The notes beneath the pieces were generated by a model. That model was not told the DNA's origin and did not search any database. It saw only the letters and a list, made by a program, of their open reading frames with translations. A stretch of DNA of 64,000 nucleotides from Spirodela intermedia (lineage: Eukaryota; Streptophyta; Magnoliopsida; Alismatales; Araceae). Position numbers and translations under genes: made by a program. Location: NCBI GenBank assembly GCA_902729315.2, contig LR746264.1, forward strand, positions 3,202,878 through 3,266,877, read 5' to 3'. Within the stretch, counting starts at the first letter, position 1, and each line of letters begins with the position of its first letter. Positions 25,401-36,200 of this stretch are shown here, piece by piece.

Positions 25401-28400
25401 TAGGGTGGCCTTCTTGGGATAACATGACTCTTATCTCAACAATGAAGGCATTACATTCAACTTCAAATTATTCGTAAAAATTCAGTATGCTAATACTAGA
25501 CTAGAGCATAATTTCTCTGTAATCTAATTAAAGCTTTTACATGATTCTTTGCTTCGAGTGAAGTTTCTCCTTTTCATACATTCAGTAATAGATGCAATAA
25601 TGGAACTGATTTTTTTCATACATAATTTCTGCATTTGTATGGAAACTTTGCATTTGGTGAATAATTTGTCGTAAGTATGTCATCAAAACAACTAACAATT
25701 TTTTTTGGATATATAATTTTAAGATTTGATTCATCATCCTCATAAATTATTGAGGAAGAAAGGAGATTTGCAATGTCATATTTTCTAAATATGTTGCAAT
25801 GTCAATAAGGTATATGATGCTATAATTGATAGTGGTGGTAGTGAAAATATTGTTTCCTTAAATATGATTCTCAAATAGATGTGGGTGGGGCTTCAATTTT
25901 AATCTTAATTTTCGCACCATATCCAAGGAGATAAATTTTTATTATTGTTGTTATCAATTATAACATCACATATTCAAATAGATAATATTTTTATTACTAT
26001 TTTATCAATGATAACATCACATACTTTGTTGTTGACATTACACTACATTTGTAGGCCATGTTGTTGTGGATCTTTCTTTTATTAAAAATTTATTAGTATG
26101 ATGAATCAAGTATTAAAATCATATATTAAAAAAATTATTACCAATAATCTTGATGATATACTTGTTTATGATAGTATAAAAGTAGATGTCATTCACTGAA
26201 AAGTGATGCCAACAATTTTCACAGCAAAATGAGTTACATATCCATTCAAAGAAATGCAACTTCGTGACTAACAATCTTATTTTCTTATGATTTGTAATAA
26301 GTATAAATGGCATAAAAATGGATGATAAAGAGGTATGCACTATCAAAGATTGACCAATATTGAAAAATATTCACCAAATGTGAAGTTTTCATAGATTAGT
26401 CTCTTTTTATCAGAGATTTATCAAAAATTGCAATTTTAATGTTGCACCTGTTACTGAATGCATGAAAAGGAGAAGTTTCACTTAGAGCAAAGAAAATGTA
26501 TGCAAGATGGGTTTCACTTATTCAACAATTCATGTGTGTTATCAAACTTAAGTTACGAAATTGAATCAGGACATCATGCTGAAATAATTAGTTTTGACAA
26601 TCTGAAATAATTTTAACAAAACGATGAAGATTTTTTCCAAGTTTGGGATGCCTGTAGGATAGGTTGATTGACTAAATGATTTCATACATAGGAGATTTTC
26701 TTATTTAGTGAAAACCAATTATGTATTTCAAGAAACTCACTTTGAGAAAAGCCAATTTAAAGAATTGTATGGAAGAGTATTATGAAGACATTTAGGATGT
26801 GATAAAACTCTTTATTAAGTGAAAGAGTGTTATTATTGGCATCATTTAAAGAAAGATGTAGAAAATTATATATGAAGATGTTTAGTTTGTCAAGCAAACA
26901 AGGGAGAATACCAAAATGCTGGTTGATACACTATTAACAATTCTTGGCCGATCAAAGGTTGATATATCTATGTTTTTTGTTTTAAGACAACACAATGACA
27001 ATTAAGAGAAAACTTTGTCTTTGTGGTTGTTGATCAATTTTATAAAATGACACATTTTATTACCTGTAAGAAGACAAATGATGCAGTCCAGGTTACCAAC
27101 TTATTCTTTAAGGAAATAGTTTGTTTGTAGTTATTGAATCAATGACATCTAAATGGAACTCATGATTTTTGTCACACTTTTGGTGCACTCTATGGAAAAT
27201 GCATGAACTAATATTACCACTAACAACATGATGGATCATATCAAAGTAATCCATGAAGGTATCAAGGAGTTGGTTGATCAGAAAAGGTGAAAGAAAGAAG
27301 GTTTTTGAAGCTAGTGATTTCCTTATAGTGTGCTTACTCTTCCATGCAATTCTTAGATATCATTTATTTCAAGAAACTCGTTGTGAGAAAAGCCGATTTA
27401 ATGTAATGGATATTTATGTCTATTACGACGAAATAAATGAAGACTCAAGGGCGAATTCTTTTTCAAGTAGGGGAGGCTAATGTAGCCCAAAGTACAGAGA
27501 AGTAGGAGAAGCTTAGAATTAGAGGTTTAGTGCCTTTGGAAAGGAGTTGTAAAAATGAGAAGATTAAAAGGTGTAAGATCTTATTGGGCCCAAATAAAGA
27601 GGCAATGTCTGTTGTCTCACACTGTCCTAGCCAATTCGCAGACCCAATCCACGAACACCATTTCACTGTTGTAATACACCTAAGTCTAGATGATCACAGG
27701 AAACCCTAGTGAAAGAAAGATGAACGGAGATATGATAGTCAATATCTAGTTTTTGGGAGGCCTGCGAGCTGATTGCATTTTTTCGTGTGGCCATGGTGCA
27801 TGGTCTGGGGGATGATGAGATGAAGTGTAGTCCCAAATGAAAACAGCCAAGATGAGCATGGGCTGAAATTGCTTCTGTGTACAAGGATCATTGCAATATA
27901 ATGGATAATTGGCCTTTAGCGTTTGTTGCAGACGAAGAACAGCCCCAATGGGCCCTTTTGAATATAAAGGCCTCTGTCAGACACTTGGAATGACTGAGTG
28001 AGAACACATTGGAATTTGTGCCTCAGAATTGTAGAGTAAAAGGATGGGTACCTTGATCAGAGGACAGCAAATGGCTGCAGAAGACAGAAAGTAGCACACT
28101 GTGCGGGAAAGCAGCATACCCAACGTGACAGCTTGTGAGAAGAATAGGTGCACTAGATCTCTTCTGTTGACAATTAGTATAGAAGGCTGTTTATTTATTT
28201 AGGGTTCAGTTTTTCCCCTAGAAGAACTAAGCCAACCGAATCGTGACTAATTGACAGTAATTGGGTAATCTATGTATTATTTAAATTGCCCCTTCTGATG
28301 TGGGACTATTCTAACAGCTACTTAGTCCCAACCCTCTGGAACGAGGCCTGATACTTAGTTCAGTCTGCCTAGACGAGATGGCATTTATAATTTAATTTTT

Positions 28401-29312
28401 ATATAAATACTTTGCTCACTGTAGTTCTAATAGGAGTTCTGGTTGGTAAACCACAGAAAGATCAAACTTAAAGCATAATACTTTGTTATTTTTATTTCAA
28501 TTGACACCAGCATTTAATTATTGCTGACAGGTAATTGGCCGAGAAGGAAGCTCAGGATATTATGCTTGCACGGATTCCGACAGAATGCATTGGGTTTCAA
28601 GGGACGAACAGCATCATTAGCCAAAAAGCTGAAGGACATCGCCGAACTTGTTTATGTCGATGCTCCCCATGAAGTGCCATTCATCTACCAACCACGATCT
28701 AGTCCTGGAAGGAGCCATGGTTCCGTGGGTTCTTCAGCCGGGGATATTGATGAGACAGCCTGTTCTACTCAGCAACCTCCACCCAGCTGGAGCTGCAAGA
28801 AGAAGTTCGCATGGTTGGTTTCCCCAACATCATCAAGCTGCTTGGAAGGCCCAGGGTGGGAGATGGCCAACCAACCATTCGATCCTCTGCAGTACAAAGA
28901 ACAGACAGGTGGATTCAATGAATCATACGCATTTCTGAAGGAGTTCTGCTCTCGAATGGGACCATTTGACGGCATTCTTGGATTCTCTCAGGGGGCAGCC
29001 ATGGCCGCCCTGGTCTGCAACCAGCAATGGATGTTCGATGCTGCCACTCCTGACTTCAGATTTGCAGTTCTCTGCTCAGGATTCTCATTACTCCCCTATC
29101 AAAGGTCCATAAGATGCCCCTCTCTTCATGTTTATGGCAGCAGCAAAGGCAGAGATCGGCAGATAGCATGTCAGGCCAGCATTGAGCTCGTTGGTAAGTT
29201 TGACCAGGGGTGCTCTGTGGTTGTTGAGCATGACATGGGCCATATAATCCCAACTCAGGCCCCATATATTGACCAGATAAGGGATTTTCTTCGGCAGTTT
29301 CTCCTTGCATAG
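10458..29312 (+). CDS. STR6: Rhodanese-serine hydrolase fusion protein (STR6-like, TrhO-type rhodanese plus FSH1 domain)
   Basis: Nine exons: 10458-10640, 10733-10894, 15072-15177, 15307-15505, 15592-15673, 21105-21187, 21775-21907, 23097-23265 and 28531-29312. They join in frame to 632 residues, against about 580 for Arabidopsis STR6 from memory. Residues 1-115 resemble the N-terminal domain of bacterial TrhO (tRNA uridine-34 hydroxylase, UPF0176). The rhodanese domain follows, with [13 protein letters not shown] and active-site loop [10 protein letters not shown] (Cys219). Next is a Cys-rich probable zinc site (CLLC, CRCTYC, CKDC, CELC). The last exon is an FSH1/OVCA2-type alpha/beta hydrolase: [17 protein letters not shown] (Ser525), GRDRQI (Asp581) and DMGHIIP (His610). 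The extra length is mostly a Ser/Gly/Pro-rich insert after FIYQ. Introns 2, 5 and 8 are 4-5.4 kb. The substrate is unproven; the tRNA role is inferred from TrhO. Confidence 0.95.
10895..15071. other. STR6 intron 2, no recognised element
   Basis: A 4.2 kb intron of ordinary AT-rich sequence. The part at about 11940-12400 has scattered short open frames that could be very old non-LTR retrotransposon sequence, but no diagnostic motif is present. I saw no inverted terminal repeats, LTR pair or gene. Confidence 0.5.
16725..20805 (+). mobile_element. Degenerate Ty1/copia retrotransposon in STR6 intron 5
   Basis: Order of remains: gag with a CCHC knuckle ([14 protein letters not shown], about 16932-16975), protease ([10 protein letters not shown], about 17236), and GAG-pre-integrase ([10 protein letters not shown]). 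The integrase core follows with its acidic triad contexts: [17 protein letters not shown] and [11 protein letters not shown] (17890-18140). Then come reverse transcriptase ([39 protein letters not shown] at about 19530) and RNase H ([16 protein letters not shown]). Protease-integrase-RT-RNase H order marks copia. Stops and frame changes break every domain. A polypurine tract GAGAGGGGG precedes the single 3' LTR. No 5' LTR or primer-binding site was found, so the element is 5' truncated. It lies in the same sense as the host gene. Confidence 0.92.
20487..20805 (+). repeat. 3' LTR of the copia element
   Basis: 319 bases starting TGTTGAACTC directly after the polypurine tract and ending TTCTCAACA, giving TGTTGA...TCAACA ends. 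It contains TAATGGGCCTGGCCCATTA, which is nearly palindromic. Confidence 0.8.
24200..25630 (-). mobile_element. Ty3/gypsy pol fragment, minus strand, in STR6 intron 8
   Basis: The minus strand encodes a decayed gypsy integrase. At 24540-24322 it reads [12 protein letters not shown], then [14 protein letters not shown] and VNKTL, the typical third acidic-residue region. Upstream, at about 24960-24640, come eroded zinc-finger and core sequences. It matches the plus-strand element at about 26440-27240 in inverted orientation: ACTGAATG.ATGAAAAGGAGAA occurs on the minus strand at about 25590 and on the plus strand at about 26452. About 300 bases (25225-25540) are extra in this copy. Confidence 0.75.
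25750..27479 (+). mobile_element. Ty3/gypsy pol fragment, plus strand, in STR6 intron 8
   Basis: Decayed protease ([13 protein letters not shown], about 25815). The integrase zinc-finger region follows ([28 protein letters not shown], about 26830-26920), then the core ([16 protein letters not shown], about 27010). A pol C-terminal tail [13 protein letters not shown] ends at 27479. Just after it, TGTAGCCCAAAG may begin a 3' LTR, with a TATA-like AATATAAAGG at about 27960. No intact LTR pair was found. Reverse transcriptase is missing or unrecognisable. Together with the minus copy it forms a large inverted repeat inside one intron. Confidence 0.75.
27480..28530. other. End of STR6 intron 8, possible gypsy 3' LTR
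   Basis: No gene. The first part probably belongs to the LTR of the gypsy fragment that ends at 27479. The rest is AT-rich intron sequence leading to the acceptor before 28531. Confidence 0.4.
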
Positions 29313-30097
29313 ACCTTTCCAATGCTTGAAGGGACACATTGATCCATGCATAAATTTCATGAAAAATGGACGCAAATTTTTGACTGCTACTTAATAACGT
29401 CGATGAGTTTGAAAAAGCATCTAAAAGGTTGTGTTCTTTACTGGCGCTTGCTAGATATTGAACTCATCTGGTCTGCTCCCAAGGTTATGAATTCTTTATC
29501 ATAGCCATTATGGGAATGAATCACATATCTTTGTAGATAATGGCTCGGGAATTCCTCAGGGTTTTTTATCGCTTTTAACTAAATATGGTCCTAATACCCC
29601 TGGGTGGATTTGACTCTTTTACCAATAAGGATATACCCCCTGAGCAAATTGTTTCGCCAAATTAGGAAAAAAATATTTGAAGTTTTAAGGTTCCTCTCAA
29701 TGTCAACTGCCAGAATTTGGTGATTAGTATTTTGGGATAAATTTTACCTCCTCTTTTTCCCTTTAAAGAAGTCAAACTCTTTTGATTTATGAGTAGACTA
29801 CTATCTCTACCTAGTAGAGTAATTAAGGTATATAATATATATTATGTTCCATCCATCCAATTGGATCCATATGAGGCTTGCACATTTTGATAAGAATACA
29901 CAAGATTGCTGAAAATAATTGGGTCACTACGCCTTTTAGTTTTGGTGGTTCAATTTGACACCAAAAAGAATGAAGCTAGAAGTTCAATCTGATTTTCTTC
30001 TGAGATTTGACTCACTACGCCTTTTCCAATGATTGTATAAACCTTTTTTGCAGTGACTGTCTAGAATGATCTAAAAGATTTGGATTACTAGTCTTTT

Positions 30098-30900
30098 TGA
30101 TGGAGTTCATTTAAGGTTTGTGTCAAGTGAATCAAAAGTAAAGTTAACTTGACAACCCACTTAAGTTGGAGTTAACTCAATTACGAAATTGGGCCCATAT
30201 TTTATTTTTAACTCTTGCTATTTTTACCTCTTTTTATTTTCAACTTTTGCTATTTTTATCATCTTTTTATTTTTAGTTCTTTATATTTTTCGACCCTTAC
30301 TATTTTTTTCCCTAATATCATTTTTATTCTCCTTCTATTTCTATTTTTATTTTTAAATTTAAATTTCATTTAAAATTCAATTTTTGGTGCCTTAAATTGG
30401 ATACTTCAACCTATTTAAAGGTGCCCCATGTAACTCAAAAGACATTTCAATTTAAATTAGTAATTTTTTTTGTGAGTTTCTTCTTATTTTAAGTACTCTC
30501 TCTCTATTGGTGGACTCTAGCACCCTTGTGAATTTAAGGAACCTAGCTCTTTGATTATGTGGACTTAGAATCACCCTTGTGTGCGCTCTAGAGTCTTGTA
30601 CTTTTAATTTATGGATTTAGGATGAAATGTTGACATAATGCCAAAGTTGTTCACAATTCACCTAAGTCATCTGTTTTTCCAAGTTTTGCTATGTCAAGTG
30701 ATACTAGAGCTAAGTTAGCTTTTTCAGATTTTGATTTCAAAAGATATTGAGGTAAAATGATAGAGATCAATGAAAATGAAATTTCTAAGGAATGACTTAT
30801 TTCAATATTAGAGTTTACTGATTTCAAGAATCATATTGAACAAAAGTTTTAAGATTTAAGTGATATATTGAAACAAATTTTAACTTGAATGCCTATAATT
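30098..30900 (+). mobile_element. Ty3/gypsy LTR plus 5' internal sequence (left arm of inverted pair)
   Basis: A probable LTR of about 600 bases runs from TGATGGAGTTCATTTAAGG to GCTATGTCA. It is followed by TGATACTAGAGC (30699-30710), a degraded initiator-Met primer-binding site (consensus TGGTATCAGAGC). About 190 bases of internal sequence follow. The whole arm is an inverted match of 32497 down to about 31660. Confidence 0.7.
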
Positions 30901-30949
30901 TAATCTTAATCTTGTTGGTAAAGTGCTAAAGAAAAAGTGATTCATATTA

Positions 30950-32497
30950 CCCTCTATTATGTGTTGCTCTTCCATTAGTGGCGGTAGATGAAATAAGTGT
31001 TTGTCTTGGCTTATCTAATTGAAAATTTGACACATTATTAGAATTTTGTGTTCTTATTTTTCCTTTCTCCAATAAAGTTTCTGTACTTTCATATGTCATA
31101 ACAACATCTAATTTGAAAAATGATTGTAAAGTAAATTTTTCTTTAATATTCCATCAAATCCTAGTTTCAAATCTGGATATTATATAAGATTCATATAATT
31201 TAAAAGATAATTTATAAAATTATTCAAAATATTTTGTCTTAAATTTACTTACTTATCTAAATTTTTTATACTATTGATATAAAATTTATTCATAATTAAG
31301 AGAAAGAAATATAAATTTTAGTAATTTCTTCATCTTCTCCTAACTTGATCCTTTATAAATCTTATATAGGTAGATTGTAGTTGATCCCACCATATAGAGG
31401 CACCACCTTTGAGTTTATAATCAACTAACTTCACTTGTTTTTTATCAAAAAAATTTATGCATTCAAAAAATTTCTCAACTTTTGAAAATTAATTTAAATT
31501 ATTTCAAATTTTAAATGTCTAATAAAATAAGTCAATTAATTTTAACTTAAAAATATCTATAATCATCATAATCTGATTTATGTTTTGAGCTTGTGTCAAT
31601 TGAATTTTTGAATGATAAAAATTGTTTTATTTTTGAGTTCTTTACTTACATTATTGAAATTCATTGCAAACATTCAAGTTAAATGTGTCATTCAAATATT
31701 CAAACTTTTGTTCAATATGATTTTTGAAATCAAACTCTAATCTTGAAATAGAACATACCTTAAAACTTTTGTTTTTGTTGATTTATATCCTTTTACATCA
31801 TAACATCTGCTGAAATCAAATTTAGAATGCTAACTTGGCTCTAATATCACTTGACGCAATGAAAATTTTGAAAACATATCTTGGCTAATTTAGAATTTAT
31901 AACTTGGCTAATTTGGGTGAGCTACTAATAATTTTGACGTTTTAAAATTGAAAACATATCTTGAATAAAAGACATGCTCTAGTTGTCATTATTTTCATCT
32001 TACATCTAATATTGAAGAAGAATTCACTTGAGTTCACAAAGGTATGATTTTAAGTTCACATACTCAAAGAATAGGGTTCTCTAAATTCACGAAGGTGTTG
32101 GAGTCCACTAGCATAGAAAGATTACTTCAAAGAAAAAGAAACTCACAAAAATTTATTGATTGAAATTAGAAAATGTTTCTTGAGCTATATAGATACCTTT
32201 TAATAGGCTGCATTATCTCGATTTAGGTGTAAAATTTTAAATTTTAAATAAAATTAAAAAAGTAGAATGTGTCTAAAAATATCCAGACTAAAAATAGTAA
32301 GCAGAGAAAAATATAAACAAATAAAAATAAAAATAGGATAAAATTATAAGTTAAAAATAGAAAGAGTTAAAAATAGCAAGAACTAAAAATAGAAATATGG
32401 GCCTAATTTTTTAATTGAGCTAACTCTATCTTAAATGGGCTTTCAATTTAACTTTACTTACGCTCCACTTGATATAGACCTTAAATGGGCTGCATCA
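30950..32497 (-). mobile_element. Ty3/gypsy LTR and gag fragment (right arm of inverted pair)
   Basis: On the minus strand the LTR starts TGATGCAGCCCATTTAAGG at 32497 and ends near 31853 (GCGTCA). It is followed by primer-binding site TGATATTAGAGC at 31849-31838. Further in, at about 31440-31330, the frame reads KLVDYKLKGGASIWWDQLQ, the hallmark of the Retrotrans_gag domain. Decayed gag continues to about 31000. Stops and frame changes are frequent. Confidence 0.75.
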
Positions 32498-33236
32498 CCT
32501 TTTGATTAGTTGTTTGACTTGACTTTAGTCACAAAGATCAGGAATTTCTTTTCATGGAAATTGATCCCAAATATAATAATGTGTTTTTAAAATTCTATAT
32601 AAGCAAGAAAACATGGAAATCATTCACATTTTAAAAAAGTTTCGAATCGAAGTGCGTGAACCACTGGCGAAGATGGAAGAACTCCTTGCCCGATACGAAG
32701 GCTGAACCAAAACGCTTTTTTGCAGGTCGGGATAAACCGGCCAAGGATCAGTAGTCAACGTCATGGCTGTTGATGGGTTCATGCATACTTCTAGTGAAGC
32801 TCAGACCCAAGATTAATCTTTCACGAAAAATCTAAAGTTGGGCCTTTTAAATCGATCCATTTATACAGAAAAAAATGGTTGCCAGGAGGAGCTGGCATGG
32901 GATGGGGAGAAGGTAGGTGTCTTACGATTGGCTATGGCGTTGTCAAGACGTGGTTTGAAGCCTATGCATTTTCTTGGCGGATTTATTTTTATTCGTAGAA
33001 TAAGACTGGAAAAATTGGGGTGAAATCGATACCAAAACATGGATCTTCATACAAAGAAATGAGCTTCCAATGTTCATCTGTGCCGATCTTTTAAGCGAAA
33101 GTCTTTGCGAGGTGAGTCCAGCTTTGTGTTCTCCATCGCGATTGTGACCTCCTGGAAGAAGACAATCGGAGGGAGATTCTTAGAACAACACCACGCTGAG
33201 GCTTTGGAAGCAGACAGAAGGGCCCCTCGTGTAGCC

Positions 33237-36200
33237 ATGCAGAGGATCCTTAGAGCGCTTGCGCTGCGGAGGCTGTCGGCCTCCCCACGGGTAGCGCCGC
33301 CTATCTTCTTCTTCTTCTTCTTCTTCTTCCTCCGCGTTTTCTAGTCGGCCTCCGTGTGTTTTTTGAAGCCGGGTTGCAGCGTCTGGTAGGCAGGTTGTTT
33401 CCCTTGCGTGGGTTCCTGTTTCCGCGGCGGTTTTCATGGTGGCAGGCGTAGTACCTAGTGCCCTCTTTCTGGTCGAAGCGTCGGTTTCGAACGTTTGCTC
33501 CTCGTTTAATGATAATGGAGCTTGCTGGTCAGTACGCATGGGATTCTTTGCCTTCCTGTGGGCCATGGAAAAGAAAGCTCCTTTCTGAATCTGGACGAAT
33601 TTAGAAACGGTCTCTGATGTTGGCCCACGCTTCCGGATGGTGCTCTCTTGGTTTCAGGATGAATACTCTATTAGATTCCCTAATTTGCTTCTTTCTATTC
33701 TCCTTTTCGTTATCACGCAAGCATGCCCTCGCTACTTCGTCGGAAATTCCTGAAAATTTTCTGTAGATGACGTTTTGTCCATAGAGACTTCTGGCTTTTG
33801 CTCATTTCAACATTCACGAGATCATTTAGGTGTTTTGCTGATTATCCTGCACTTTGCCAATAATATAATCAGGATCGTGTTTTTGATGGAATTTTTTGCT
33901 ACATCAGCGTCGGAAACCTGTTTTTATCCCTATATTACAATCCTAAATTGTCATTCTTCTATTTTATTTTATTTTTTGTTGTGTCGTTGAATCCTTTGAC
34001 TGGTTAGTTCTAGATAACTGGTGGGAGTTATTTTGGATCAATGACTGATTATTATGTTGTTTCTAATACAAACCATCATCAAGCAGCTCATGGATCTAGT
34101 CTTTAAGAAATGTGTGATCTTCCCATGGTTTCATTGTGATGAGCCTTCTCTCACCAGGCTGTTCCTCAGGTTGCTCCTTTACATATACAACAAGGTAGAT
34201 CTGCTTACACAACCGACAGGATTCATGATGTGGGGCAACCAACTTCTTTCTCACATCCTCAGGTGCTATTCCAGATCCTTTCTACCAGATGTTTTCATTT
34301 CAATGCTTTTGGATCAATAACGCATACATATCACCTTCTTGGTTGATATATTCTCTATACTGCCTAATCTCATGGATAGAAATTTCGTCGCAAGCATCAT
34401 ATCACACTGCAAAAAAAAAAAAAGTTATCTTTCTAAGGAGAATTTGTTTGCTTCAACAATTTCCTCTTATGAAATGACAAGGTGGTGACATAAACTGCGA
34501 TGCAATTCAGCCAGGAGCCAAAGGAGAAGTGGGCTTCTATGCTCTTATCTATTTCCATGTGGTGAAAACTTAAGAGGGTTTATGAGGGTGTTTGAATGTC
34601 ATTTGATAAGACTATTCGACAACTGGGGGTCATTGAAATGCTTAGGTTTTTGCCATCAATTTGCCTTCTCTGCAGTTATTGGAAGAAGGGGAGATCACGG
34701 TTGGTATCACTGAAAGTGAGTACGCCTCAAGAAGAAGCAGGCTGCTGGATCTTCTTCCCAACAACAGCTTGGCCATCATTGCTGCTGCTCCAGTCAAGAT
34801 GATGACTGATGTGGTGCCGTACTCATTTAGACAAGATGCTGATTACCTATATCTCACAGGCTGTCTGCAGCCTGGTGGAATAACAGTCCTCAGTAAGGAT
34901 TTTGGATTCTGCATGTTTATGCCGGATACAGATCCCCATGTAAGCCTGAAACCGAGCCTCTCTTGTCCCTTATGTAAGGTTTATTTACTTCATTTTTTCG
35001 GTCTATAAATGATGTACAATTGTTTTTCCATATTTTGTGTCTTATATGAAAAATCTCAGTTAACTGCTAATAAAAAATTCGGCCAGAAAATAGTTTTGGT
35101 GGACTATTTATTGAAAACTAGTTTGATGAAATGCAATTGTCAAGGGCGCTTTTGAGAAGATCAACATGTTTTTGTATGGGGGTAGGCTGGCCTGTCATGC
35201 TTTACAGCTTTAGGGGCCAGTAACTGTACATTATTTTGTAATCTTAAATTTTTTTATCATCCACAGATATAATCAATTGAATATATCTGCCTATTTACTT
35301 GGAGAAACAAACTCATTTTATAATCGATAAATGTTTCTTGTTGTCTACATCGTAGTACAAAAATCTTCCTGACTGTTTCCTTTTTATTTTCTTTTTGTCT
35401 TGATCTTGTCCTGATTCACATCATGGATTACATGGTTTATCTAATCACTGGTTATTCTGTAGGATGTGGTTTGGCAAGGAAAGACAGCCGGGATTGAGGC
35501 GGCCTTGGAGGTTTTCAAAGCTGATAGAGCTTTTCCAATGCATAAAATCCACGAGGTCTACACATTCATCATATTTCTATCATAAAATTGATGCCCTTGC
35601 CCCTCTTTCATGCTTTACAGCTATGAATTTCCTTTATGCCTGACCTTTTTCTTTCGTTTGCTAGCAAGTTTGAGTGACCCGTCTGTACGTCTCAATTTTT
35701 CAGATCCTCCCAGACATGATGAGGAAATCATCAGGATTGCTCCATAACGTGAAGACAGCTTTACCATCTTACACAAGACTGGAGGCTTTCTGCACAGCCA
35801 CTTCCAATGATGGTGTGAAAGATATTTCTAGCTACACTCATGAGCTGCGGTGGAAAAAGTCTGCATCTGAAGTTAAGTTGATGAGGGAATCTGCATCGAT
35901 AGCATGCCAGGTTTTTTTTTTTCATTCCTGAAGCATCACTTATACTGCTTTATGTTTCATTCTATATAAACCTCATTAGAGATGATATACTTCTGCCAGT
36001 TCAGGTATTCACTTATGAAAACATTGACGCTATTTATTTCTAGATTTGTTAATGTGATGACTTTGTTTTGTATTCTTTGGTTATATTTGTTTGTAGTTGA
36101 GCAGAAGGACAGGGGTTACATTCGAAATAATCATAGAACTAAGCTGTCCCTGTCTAGAAATAACCGCAGGAAAATAAAACAAACAAAGAGAAAATGAGAA

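Larger units (their letters stand above)
29313..33236. other. Intergenic region between STR6 and ICP55
   Basis: The stretch 29313-30097 holds the STR6 3' UTR and unremarkable AT-rich DNA. The centre is the inverted gypsy LTR pair described separately. The stretch 32498-33236 is the ICP55 promoter and leader, GC-richer near 33100-33230. I saw no gene in it; the small frames at 32838 and 33105 lack domain similarity. Confidence 0.6.

Noticed and set aside
28648-29375. Overlapping frames on both strands over the last STR6 exon
   Set aside because: The plus frame from 28531 carries the complete hydrolase motifs; the others are shadows.
33105-33566. Frames over ICP55 exon 1 with poly-Phe or poly-Glu
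   Set aside because: Created by the CTT microsatellite in intron 1; the real exon is 33237-33290.
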